6,411 nt of DNA from an uncultured Bacteroidales bacterium. GTDB taxonomy: Bacteria; Bacteroidota; Bacteroidia; Bacteroidales; F082. The stretch is taken from positions 1 to 6,411 of the forward strand of contig CALGBV010000269.1 of the NCBI GenBank assembly GCA_937884015.1. Reading direction: 5' to 3'. The notes beneath the pieces were generated by a model. It saw only the letters and a list, made by a program, of their open reading frames with translations. It was not told the DNA's origin and made no database searches. The position numbers and the translations under genes are program-made. Positions 1-6,327 of this stretch are shown one piece after another (within the stretch, counting starts at the first letter, position 1; the number at the start of each line of letters is the position of its first letter).

Positions 1-24
1 TAAATTACGCTTCTGTTATTGCCC

Positions 25-32
25 TATTTTTG
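25..32 (+). promoter_or_regulatory. Possible Bacteroidetes-type -7 promoter element
   Basis: The octamer TATTTTTG fits the Bacteroides -7 consensus TAnnTTTG recognised by the primary sigma factor of that phylum. It lies 16 bases before the ATG at 49, which would leave a leader of only about 10 bases. No TTTG-like -33 element is visible about 19 bases upstream, where the window has just begun. A match to such a short A/T-rich motif may be chance, so this is a weak call. Confidence 0.25.
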
Positions 33-48
33 CCCAAAATATTTTATT

Positions 49-693
49 ATGGGTAAAAACATCGACATTATGGTCATCGACGATGAGACATTGGTGCGTT
101 TAGGCATCAAGTTCTCATTGCTGACGCTTGCCCCCGACATTCACGTAGTGGCCGAAGCCGGTGACGTGGCTGCGGCGAAAACCATCCTGAAAAGCGACCT
201 GCATTTCGACATGGTCTTGCTCGACCTCCAGTTACCTGATGGCAATGGTTTGGATTTGGCTCGGCTGATACGCCAAGCCTACCCTGACGTCAAGATTCTT
301 GTCGTCTCCATGGAGACCTCCGAGGATGTTCTCCAGTCTTTGTTTAACATTGGCATCGACGGCTTCATCAGCAAGCAGGCCGGCGACGAGGAACTGGTGT
401 CGGCCATTTGTGCCGTTGCCGAAGGCTTCGAGTTCTATGGTGCCGACGTGGCCCATCTGATTCATGCCGTCCAGACCTCGTTGCGGTGGAGAGAGCCCAA
501 CTTCACCGACCGCGAGATGGAGATTGTCAGGCTGTGCGCCAAAGGTCTTACCGCAAAGCAGATTGCCGACCAGCTGTGCCTCAGTGCGCGCACCATCGAG
601 ACTCACAAGCACAACATCTTCCAAAAGATGGGCTTTGGCACCACCGCCGAACTGATACACTATGCCTTCCAACATGGGCTGGTGAAAATGTAA
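49..693 (+). CDS. NarL/FixJ (LuxR-type) two-component response regulator
   Basis: A cytoplasmic DNA-binding response regulator of 214 residues, the usual length for the NarL family. The receiver domain (about 5-125) has the acidic pair D11/D12, phosphoacceptor D59 in the stretch LLDLQLPDG, the switch residue S87 and the conserved K109. The C-terminal LuxR helix-turn-helix (about 150-210) has the typical TDREMEIVRLCAKGLTAKQI core followed by LSARTIETHKHNIFQKMG, where the recognition helix lies. All phosphotransfer residues are present, so it should be controlled by a sensor kinase, but none is in the window. The ATG at 49 is chosen because it places the first receiver strand (IDIMVIDDE) at the normal distance; an upstream TTG at 19 adds only atypical residues, and an ATG at 70 would cut the first strand. 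No Shine-Dalgarno motif is present, as is normal in Bacteroidetes. It lies 30 bases before the large surface protein gene and may regulate it. The target is unknown. Confidence 0.93.
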   Translation: MGKNIDIMVIDDETLVRLGIKFSLLTLAPDIHVVAEAGDVAAAKTILKSDLHFDMVLLDLQLPDGNGLDLARLIRQAYPDVKILVVSMETSEDVLQSLFNIGIDGFISKQAGDEELVSAICAVAEGFEFYGADVAHLIHAVQTSLRWREPNFTDREMEIVRLCAKGLTAKQIADQLCLSARTIETHKHNIFQKMGFGTTAELIHYAFQHGLVKM

Positions 694-723
694 TGATTGT
701 TAATAATCTAAAAACACAATAGT

Positions 724-3700
724 ATGAAAAAATTGATTTCTATTTTAATAATGGCCATTATGACATTGGGCCTGAACCGCCTTTTGGCACATGAAGCCAC
801 TGTCGGAACCCTTACCGTCAACTCAGGCACTCAAACCAGCACCTGCGTCCCCATTCAAGGCAACTGCAACTACGGGTACAGCGTCACGCAGTTCATTATC
901 GACGATGAGGCACTTGACCCAGCCCGAGGCGGCTACATCACAGAGATGGCATTTCATGTGGCAGAAGAGAATTGCGCCACCAGCGGTCATTATGAAATCT
1001 TTGTGACGGAAATCGCCGAAAACCGTATCACCATCGATCCCATGATGCTCCAATGGAAATTCCTTGATGTCGGTGGCGTTGAAGCTGCTTCAGTGCTCGA
1101 AGCCATCAACATAGAGGACCACACCTGGACCATTCCCTTTGACCGGCCTAAATACTTTGGCGGATGGCGCAATGGCGAACGCACCCACCTGATGGTAACC
1201 ATACGTCATACTTTCACAACTACTGCTTTTAACCTTCCGCTGAATTTCTATGGAGTAGAATACGAATCGGAAGCGCTATACTATGCCTCCACCTTCAATT
1301 CCGACGGATATCAATTGCCGACATCATACGGGCTGGACGGCACATCGAATTTCTCGCCCATGACCACCATCACCTATACCGCTCCGAGTCTCCCGACCTA
1401 CCGCCACACTGTCAATGGCAATACACAGACCAGCCAAGATGTCCCCGTCCAATCAAGCCATAACAGCGAATACACGACAACCCAATTCATAATTGACGGC
1501 GACAGGCTCGAGTCTTTCAGAGGAAATGACATCACCCAGATGACTTTCCATTTGGCAAGCCACAAAAACCTCACTATGAAAGGAGATTACGAGATTTACC
1601 TTTCGGAAATCGAAGAAAACCGGTTCCATATCGACCCTATGCAATACGCATATGACTTTATCGACATCGATGGAACCGAACCCGTGCGCACCCTTGAGAG
1701 CATACACGTGATTGACTCCACTTGGACAGTGATCTTCAACCAGCCTTGGCACTTCAACGGATGGCACAACTCAAACCCTACCAGCCTGTTGGTCACCATC
1801 CGGCACACGCCCGCCAATAGCAACTCCCCCAGCCCGCTAGTTTTCCTGGGGGAAGAATACGAGTCAGAACCACTTTACCATGTTTCTTCCTTTAGTCACA
1901 ACGAGGCCCAAATGCCCAACGTTTATGACAACTTAGGCAGGACAGATTTCTCGCCCATGACTACCATTTCCTACTTACCCGATACTCCTCCGATCTTCAA
2001 TGTGACCTATGCCGCCAATGGCGCTGTTGGCGAAGTCCCTGTCGACCATAACAGTCCTTACACTTATGGCTCGACCGTCACCGTGCTTGAACCTAACGGA
2101 CTCAGCATGCGACGCCACCATTTCACCGGATGGCTATTGGTCACAAGGAGCGACAGCATAGTGCTTCAACCTGGCGAAACTTTCACAATCTATGGTGACA
2201 TGACTCTTGAAGCCCAATGGGAACATGAACCCTGGGTGTACTACACCCATACCGTTAATATCGGCAAGGTTCGTAGCGACGTTGTCCCTATCCTGGGCCC
2301 TTGGAATGATGAATATGTCGTCACCCAATTCATTCTCAGAGACGCATTGATTGAAAACATCAGAGGCGCCGACATCTCACAACTGAAATTCCATCTGGAA
2401 AGGGATCGAAACACTCAGCTTGAAGGACATTATGAAGTATATGTTACGGAAACTCCTGAAAACTGGTATTATGTGCATCCGGAAGACGCTTCACCACTAA
2501 ACCGGTGGCCATTTTACTCTTACACTGAAGACGACCTCGTGTGCACCCTCGAATCCATCAACATAGAGGACTACACCTGGACCATTCCATTCGACCAGCC
2601 CAAATACTTCAACGGATGGATTGACAATACACCGAGCAGTCTGTTGGTCACCATTCTTCATACACCAGGTAGCGCCAAAAAGACATTGACTTTTCTGGGA
2701 CAAGACGACAGCCGTTTCCGCATTGTCTCCATTTTTAACCGCGACCAGAACGAAATGCCAACTTATTACGACGAATATGGCGCGTTAAGGTGTTTCTCAC
2801 CCATGACTACCATTACCTACAGTTACCCTATCAATTCACCCACCTACACAGTGAGTTATGACGCCAACGAAGCAACAAGTGGCGAAGTGCCGGATATCCC
2901 TACCGACTATGCCGGTGGCACCCAAATCACCATTGCCGACAATACCGGAGAACTGCAGGAAATCAACCACTTGTTCACTGGATGGAACACCCGTGCCGAT
3001 GGCAACGGCACCCACTACGATGCAGGCAGCCAGATGGTAGTGTCAGACAACACTGTGCTGTATGCCGAACTGAAACGCATCTGGACGGTGACTTACCGTG
3101 CCAACGGTGTGGCTGGTGAGGCACCCATCGACACGCTCAGCCCTTACATCGAAGGCAACATCCTCACCGTGCTTGCTCCCGACTCGCTCTATCATCCCAA
3201 CAGGCGCTTTATGGGATGGTTATGGCAAGACATTGGCATAGGATACCGTATCTCACAACCTGGCGATACAATCGTCGTCGATCAGGATATCATCTTCCTC
3301 GCGCAATGGGAAACCGAATATACTGTGGCATACTCGGCCAATGGCGCTACTAGCGGCACCGCCCCTACCGACCCTAACAGTCCTTATCTTATTAATGAAC
3401 TGGCCGTTGTGCTTGGGCCAGGCGACCTCGTCAAGGAAAACTATCGCTTCTGCGGATGGCGTTTGAACACTTTAAATGGCGGTATGTATTCAGAAGGCGA
3501 CACCATTCGTGTCAGTAGCAACATCATTCTCATAGCCGATTGGCGGCAACCCTATTCGATCACCTTCTTGCCCAACGGCGCCGACAGTGGCACCGTGCCA
3601 ATCGACGAAAACCTATACACGAACCTCGACCTAGTCACTTTGCCCGACAACACCGGCAATCTCACACTAGATGGCTATTGTTGGTACGGATGGAATACGA

Positions 3701-4545
3701 CGGCCAATGGCAACGGCCTCCACTATAATCCTGGTTCCCAAATCACCATACAGACCAACACCAGCCTTTATGCCGACTGGCGTTACCGCATCACCTACGA
3801 TGCCAACGGAGCCACCAGTGGCACTGTGCCCACAGACGACATCTGGCACCTTCCCAGCAGTATGGCAAATGCCTTGCATAACACCGGCGGACTTGACAAA
3901 GAAAACTATTACTTTATTGGCTGGAACACCGAACCTGACGGTACTGGCACTCATTACTCAGTAGGTAGCCCCATCTACACTCACCGCAACACCACCCTCT
4001 ATGCCGAATGGTCTACAACCCTTTCTACCATCGCCGAAGTGCAAGCGATTTCGAACAACAACACTTCCACCAATTATAACGTCACTTTAGATGGCTGGCG
4101 GGTGACATTTGCCAATTCCTATTTTCCTTATAACTATTCCATCAATTACGCCTCCGCATATCTAACTGATGGCAGCGGCCTCGGCATATGGGTTACCTCC
4201 AGCGATCTGATGAATCTTGGTTTTGAAGCCGGCGACCGTCTCTCGGGGACCGTGTCATGCACAATCATCACCAACCCATTGGGCTACAACACCATTCAAG
4301 GTCTCAACAGCACCACTGCTGGCCTCACCGTCACACACGACGAATCGGAAATCACCCCTTCAAACACTACCATAGGCGACATCGGCATGGCACAACTCGG
4401 CGCTCTGGTCAGGATAGAAGACAGGATTGAGGCAGACGGCAGTAGCGTCAGGACCGAAGAAGTAGGAGGCATCCTTATGTCACTACTTGAACGGGTTGAG
4501 GCTTTCAGGGATTTGGAGAACTCTGGAATTGATGGAGCGTTATAG
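724..4545 (+). CDS. Large exported repeat protein with InlB-like B repeats (probable surface or adhesin-like protein)
   Basis: A 1273-residue protein with an N-terminal signal peptide: K2/K3, a hydrophobic core about 4-17, and likely cleavage after A22 in LLA-HE. Domains in order: A1 (about 25-219), A2 (about 226-419), B1 (424-500), A3 (about 504-699), B2-B6 (707-1097), and an OB-like region (about 1100-1233). The A modules share the phrases TQFI, RG..I(T/S)Q/E(M/L).FH, TW(T/V)I(P)F, GW and FSPMTTI.Y. They resemble beta-sandwich modules of Bacteroidales surface proteins, but I cannot name a family. The B repeats carry the YdaNGa...GW...Y...W pattern of the Listeria-Bacteroides repeat (InlB B-repeat) family, known from surface-exposed proteins. 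The OB-like region contains the typical phrases YLTDGSGLGIWV and GDRLSGTVS. No catalytic motif was found, so adhesion or ligand binding is inference. The ORF ends in a tail (1234-1273) that does not look like the rest, with no recognisable C-terminal sorting domain; it is probably truncated or fused at a junction. The ATG at 724 follows an A-rich leader without a Shine-Dalgarno motif. Confidence 0.9.
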   Translation: MKKLISILIMAIMTLGLNRLLAHEATVGTLTVNSGTQTSTCVPIQGNCNYGYSVTQFIIDDEALDPARGGYITEMAFHVAEENCATSGHYEIFVTEIAENRITIDPMMLQWKFLDVGGVEAASVLEAINIEDHTWTIPFDRPKYFGGWRNGERTHLMVTIRHTFTTTAFNLPLNFYGVEYESEALYYASTFNSDGYQLPTSYGLDGTSNFSPMTTITYTAPSLPTYRHTVNGNTQTSQDVPVQSSHNSEYTTTQFIIDGDRLESFRGNDITQMTFHLASHKNLTMKGDYEIYLSEIEENRFHIDPMQYAYDFIDIDGTEPVRTLESIHVIDSTWTVIFNQPWHFNGWHNSNPTSLLVTIRHTPANSNSPSPLVFLGEEYESEPLYHVSSFSHNEAQMPNVYDNLGRTDFSPMTTISYLPDTPPIFNVTYAANGAVGEVPVDHNSPYTYGSTVTVLEPNGLSMRRHHFTGWLLVTRSDSIVLQPGETFTIYGDMTLEAQWEHEPWVYYTHTVNIGKVRSDVVPILGPWNDEYVVTQFILRDALIENIRGADISQLKFHLERDRNTQLEGHYEVYVTETPENWYYVHPEDASPLNRWPFYSYTEDDLVCTLESINIEDYTWTIPFDQPKYFNGWIDNTPSSLLVTILHTPGSAKKTLTFLGQDDSRFRIVSIFNRDQNEMPTYYDEYGALRCFSPMTTITYSYPINSPTYTVSYDANEATSGEVPDIPTDYAGGTQITIADNTGELQEINHLFTGWNTRADGNGTHYDAGSQMVVSDNTVLYAELKRIWTVTYRANGVAGEAPIDTLSPYIEGNILTVLAPDSLYHPNRRFMGWLWQDIGIGYRISQPGDTIVVDQDIIFLAQWETEYTVAYSANGATSGTAPTDPNSPYLINELAVVLGPGDLVKENYRFCGWRLNTLNGGMYSEGDTIRVSSNIILIADWRQPYSITFLPNGADSGTVPIDENLYTNLDLVTLPDNTGNLTLDGYCWYGWNTTANGNGLHYNPGSQITIQTNTSLYADWRYRITYDANGATSGTVPTDDIWHLPSSMANALHNTGGLDKENYYFIGWNTEPDGTGTHYSVGSPIYTHRNTTLYAEWSTTLSTIAEVQAISNNNTSTNYNVTLDGWRVTFANSYFPYNYSINYASAYLTDGSGLGIWVTSSDLMNLGFEAGDRLSGTVSCTIITNPLGYNTIQGLNSTTAGLTVTHDESEITPSNTTIGDIGMAQLGALVRIEDRIEADGSSVRTEEVGGILMSLLERVEAFRDLENSGIDGAL
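796..1380 (+). repeat. Protein module A1 of the large exported protein
   Basis: First copy of a roughly 195-residue beta-rich module (about residues 25-219). It starts soon after the signal peptide and ends with FSPMTTITYT. Landmarks shared with A2 and A3 are VTQFIIDDEAL, the ITEMAFHVA strand, HYEIFVTE, NIEDHTWTIPFDRP, GGWRNG and LMVTIRHT. The layout resembles modules common in Bacteroidales exported proteins in which an N-terminal (S/T)Q.I strand is followed by a W.I.F..P...G pattern and a (N/S)LLV.I strand. That relationship is recalled, not searched. Confidence 0.75.
1399..1980 (+). repeat. Protein module A2 of the large exported protein
   Basis: Second copy (about residues 226-419), directly after A1 with a short Pro-rich linker (APSLPT). 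It keeps TQFIIDGDRL, RGNDITQMTFHLA, DYEIYLSEIEENR, TWTVIFNQPWHFNGWHN, LLVTIRHTP, the EEYESEPLYH stretch and FSPMTTISY. The same EYESE.LY stretch is in A1 but is replaced by a shorter form in A3, so A1 and A2 share that element while A3 has lost or changed it. Confidence 0.75.
1993..2223 (+). repeat. InlB-like B repeat B1
   Basis: Residues 424-500 form one Listeria-Bacteroides type repeat: NVTYAANGAVGEVPVD at the start, FTGWLL in the middle and LEAQWE at the end. It is of the longer-linker type (SDSIVLQPGETFTIYGD) and is closest in form to B3. It lies alone between A2 and A3, apart from the B2-B6 block. Confidence 0.8.
2233..2820 (+). repeat. Protein module A3 of the large exported protein
   Basis: Third copy (about residues 504-699), with VTQFILRDALI, RGADISQLKFHLE, HYEVYVTETPEN, NIEDYTWTIPFDQPKYFNGW, SLLVTILHTP and FSPMTTITY. 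A 65-base stretch (2555-2619) matches A1 (1103-1167) at 57 positions by my count, with most of the differences silent. A3 differs from A1 and A2 by an insertion around HPEDASPLNRWPFYSY and a shortened segment before the last strand. Confidence 0.75.
2842..4014 (+). repeat. Block of five InlB-like B repeats (B2-B6)
   Basis: Five tandem repeats of 77-79 residues: B2 707-785, B3 786-863, B4 864-941, B5 942-1020, B6 1021-1097. Each starts with a (V/I)(T/S/A)(Y/F)..N(G/E)A/V pattern, carries a GW in the middle and ends in a strand such as LYADWR or LYAEW. B2, B5 and B6 have the GWNT....GNGT.Y..GS form, while B1 and B3 have a variant with Q(P)G(D/E)T. B2 ends in YAEL, where the usual Trp is replaced by Leu. 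The family is typically found in surface-exposed stalk regions of Firmicutes and Bacteroidetes proteins. Confidence 0.85.
4021..4434 (+). other. OB-like C-terminal region of the large exported protein
   Basis: Residues about 1100-1237, after the last B repeat. The order TIAEVQAI, a V.LDGWRVTFA strand, SAYLTDGSGLGIWV, GDRLSGTVS, YNTIQGL and LGALVRIED resembles the OB-fold-like domain often found at the C-terminal side of Bacteroidales exported proteins (DUF5689-like, from memory). It normally continues past the VRIED phrase with further strands, but here the reading frame changes character right after it, so the domain looks cut short. Confidence 0.55.
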
Positions 4546-4572
4546 AAGTAAATAAGGCAAGGAGTTTTAATT
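4435..4572. other. Junction zone between two sequence styles
   Basis: Between the OB-like region and the low-GC gene at 4573 the sequence belongs clearly to neither side. The frame of the large protein continues for about 40 residues with a Glu/Arg-rich, helix-like tail (EEVGGILMSLLERVEAFRD) unlike the Thr/Asn/Gly-rich beta protein before it, and stops at 4545. Composition falls towards A/T from about 4540. I found no inverted repeat, target-site duplication, tRNA end or terminator hairpin here, and no convincing promoter for the next gene. This could be a recombination or insertion border, or an assembly join. Confidence 0.6.
4559..4564 (+). promoter_or_regulatory. Strong Shine-Dalgarno AAGGAG
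   Basis: AAGGAG, followed by 8 bases and then the ATG at 4573, is an ideal Firmicutes-type ribosome binding site. It fixes the start of the KilA-N gene. It also contrasts with the two upstream genes, which have none. Confidence 0.85.
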
Positions 4573-5298
4573 ATGAAAAAACTTACAATTAAAAATTTGG
4601 ACATTAACATTACTGGAGTTAACGAAGATGATTACATCTCACTTACAGATATTGCTAAATCTAAAAATCCAGAGAATCCAAATGATGTTATTAGAAATTG
4701 GCTTAGAAGAGTCGACACATTAGAATTTCTTTTCTATTGGGAATCACTCGTTAACAAAAATTTTAAACCAGTCGATTTCGACGGGTTTGAAACTAGACCA
4801 GGAATGAATGCATTTACAATTTCTCCAAAAAAATGGATTGAACTTACAAACGCAATAGGTTTAAGAGTTAAATCAGGAAGAAGTGATGGCGGAACTTACG
4901 CTCATAAAGACATTGCTTTTGAATTTGCAAGTTGGATATCTGCAGAATTTAAGGTCTTACTTATTCGTGAATACCAACGTTTAAAAGAAGAAGAAAACAA
5001 ACGTCTTGATTGGGCTGGAAAACGCCAATTATCAAGCTTAAATTATCTTCTTCAAACAGATGCTATTAAGAAGAATATTATAAAGGTTGATTTGAAACCT
5101 CATCAAATATCTTTCATATATGCATCGGAAGCAGACGTTATTAATGTTGCCTTGTTTGGCGCTACTGCAGCTGAATGGAAACAAGCAAACCCAAATAGTA
5201 ATGGTAATATTCGTGATTTTGCAAATGTTATTGAATTAACAATTCTTTCCAATCTTGAACTACTCAATTCAAAATTAATCGAAAAAGAAATTACTGAA
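4573..5298 (+). other. KilA-N domain region
   Basis: Residues 1-242. The N-terminal KilA-N core (about 1-140) and the alpha-helical C-terminal part (about 141-242, including YASEADVINVALFGATA) together have the length of a stand-alone KilA-N protein (around 260 residues from memory). The expected last helices, usually ending in a short basic tail, are replaced by the STAS-like sequence. Confidence 0.85.
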
Positions 5299-6327
5299 AA
5301 AGGCAGTTATGTTTTTGATTTTAGTAATGTTACAAAGATTGATTTTGCTGGTATTAGAACATTATTAAGAATGTTTGATAATGGCATTAAAGTGACAGTT
5401 GTTGAAGCTATTAATAAAGTTGCAATTATGTTCTATAGAACAGGTACAACAAACGTTATTAGAGTTAACGAAAAATTCAAAGAGTTCGACATGAAACACG
5501 CAGTTGCAACTGGAGACGGATATACTGCTGTTAGTTATGATATTGACGACAATGATTCTATGCTTAAGCTTTATGCCCCATTTATTAGCAAAGAATCCAT
5601 TAATAGAGAAAAGCAAGTTGCTAGTGCAGTTAGAATGATGGGCGTTCCAACACCATTATCAGGTAATTTAGTTAAAACTGGTGATCAATATGGCATCATG
5701 TTTGAAAGAATTATCGGCAAAAAATCATTCTCTAGATTACTTGAAGCTCACCCAGAAAAGGTTGATGAATACGCAAAGAAATTTGCAGAATTATCTTTGA
5801 AATTGCACAACACTCAATGTGATACAACAATGTTTGAGGACGTTATTGTTATTTTGAAGAGAGTTCTTGGTGAATGTTCGTTCTTTAATGGTGAAGAAAA
5901 GAAAATTATTTCAGAAAAATTAGATCAATATGCTGGATGCAAAACATGCATTCACGGTGATTTACATATTGGTAATGTTATTGCTACAGATGCTGGTGAT
6001 TACCTATTTATCGACATGGCAGACTTCTGTTATGGCGATCCAAGATTTGATATTGCAATGCAATATCTTGTTTCCCACGAAATTAGCGAAAAGAGAGCTC
6101 ATGAATCATATCATACAAACATGAAAGTTTTAGGTGAATTCTGGGTTTCTTTCGTTAAATACTATACAGGCGATGCAAGTGAAGAAAACTTACGTAAATT
6201 CGACAAGGATTTAACATTCTTCGTTTGTATGAGATTACTTTATATTTCATGGATGACTGGATGGCAGGAATTCATGTGTATTGACTGTCAAAGATTCTTT
6301 AAGAGATTTATAGAAAATGAAAAATAA
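4573..6327 (+). CDS. KilA-N / partial STAS / APH-fold phosphotransferase fusion protein
   Basis: A 584-residue soluble protein without a signal peptide or membrane segment. Residues 1-242 match a complete stand-alone KilA-N protein of gut bacteria: DYISLTDIAKSKNPENPNDVI, the FEFASWIS segment (116-122) and the GNIRDFAN...LELLNSKLIE tail. KilA-N is a DNA-binding domain common in phages. Residues about 243-301 read as the second half of a STAS domain: YVFDFSNVTKIDFAGIRTLL, with A259 where anti-sigma antagonists often have the phosphorylated Ser. Residues about 310-584 form an aminoglycoside/choline-kinase-fold phosphotransferase: K332 (ATP lysine), E346, hinge FERIIG (377-382), catalytic loop HGDLHIGN (461-468; D463, N468) and metal-binding D481 followed by GDPRFDIA (488-495). 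All catalytic residues are present. The STAS-kinase part resembles the TIGR02172-type family from memory; the substrate is unknown. Codon use is low-GC throughout, unlike the genes to the left. It overlaps the next gene by 11 bases. The fusion could be natural or caused by assembly; an antibiotic-resistance role is not supported. Confidence 0.88.
   Translation: MKKLTIKNLDINITGVNEDDYISLTDIAKSKNPENPNDVIRNWLRRVDTLEFLFYWESLVNKNFKPVDFDGFETRPGMNAFTISPKKWIELTNAIGLRVKSGRSDGGTYAHKDIAFEFASWISAEFKVLLIREYQRLKEEENKRLDWAGKRQLSSLNYLLQTDAIKKNIIKVDLKPHQISFIYASEADVINVALFGATAAEWKQANPNSNGNIRDFANVIELTILSNLELLNSKLIEKEITEKGSYVFDFSNVTKIDFAGIRTLLRMFDNGIKVTVVEAINKVAIMFYRTGTTNVIRVNEKFKEFDMKHAVATGDGYTAVSYDIDDNDSMLKLYAPFISKESINREKQVASAVRMMGVPTPLSGNLVKTGDQYGIMFERIIGKKSFSRLLEAHPEKVDEYAKKFAELSLKLHNTQCDTTMFEDVIVILKRVLGECSFFNGEEKKIISEKLDQYAGCKTCIHGDLHIGNVIATDAGDYLFIDMADFCYGDPRFDIAMQYLVSHEISEKRAHESYHTNMKVLGEFWVSFVKYYTGDASEENLRKFDKDLTFFVCMRLLYISWMTGWQEFMCIDCQRFFKRFIENEK
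5299..5475 (+). other. Partial STAS domain
   Basis: Residues about 243-301. The segment contains the central strand and helix (VFDFSNVTKID-AGIRTLL), then VTVVEAINKVAIMFYRTG and NVIRV, as in the second half of a STAS domain. The first two strands and helix are not recognisable, although the preceding KilA-N tail (IELTILSNLELLNSKLIEKE) could fold into the position of the missing helix. Confidence 0.6.
5500..6324 (+). other. APH/choline-kinase-fold phosphotransferase domain
   Basis: Residues about 310-584. The N-lobe has a GDG loop before the strand pair (MLKLY with K332) and helix C with E346. The C-lobe has the Brenner motif at 461-468 and D481. The C-terminal helical part (about 500-584) is rich in aromatic residues. 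All residues needed for phosphotransfer are present, so the domain is predicted to be active. Confidence 0.85.

Noticed and set aside
19..48. N-terminal extension of the response regulator from TTG at 19
   Set aside because: It adds ten residues (LPYFCPKYFI) before the first receiver strand that do not fit the family. The ATG at 49 gives the normal domain start.
3667..3964. Overlapping open frames on both strands inside the B repeats
   Set aside because: They lie inside a clearly coding region with conserved repeat protein sequence, and their products are low-complexity translations of the repeats.
4496..4546. Sigma-70-like promoter for the KilA-N gene (TTGAGG or TTGGAG with TATAGA)
   Set aside because: TTGAGG at 4496 has no -10 match at 17 bases, and TTGGAG at 4513 with TATAGA at 4541 has a spacer of 22 bases. 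Neither pair is convincing.
4435..4572. Insertion sequence or integration site at the junction
   Set aside because: I found no inverted repeats, direct repeats, transposase or recombinase coding sequence, or tRNA fragment.
4296..4610. Antisense open frame of 104 codons across the junction
   Set aside because: It has no recognisable domain, crosses the change in composition, and lies opposite two better supported genes.
5500..6324. Aminoglycoside resistance gene
   Set aside because: Only the general APH-fold motifs are present. The relatives I recall are STAS-linked kinases of unknown substrate, and the fold covers many small-molecule kinases.
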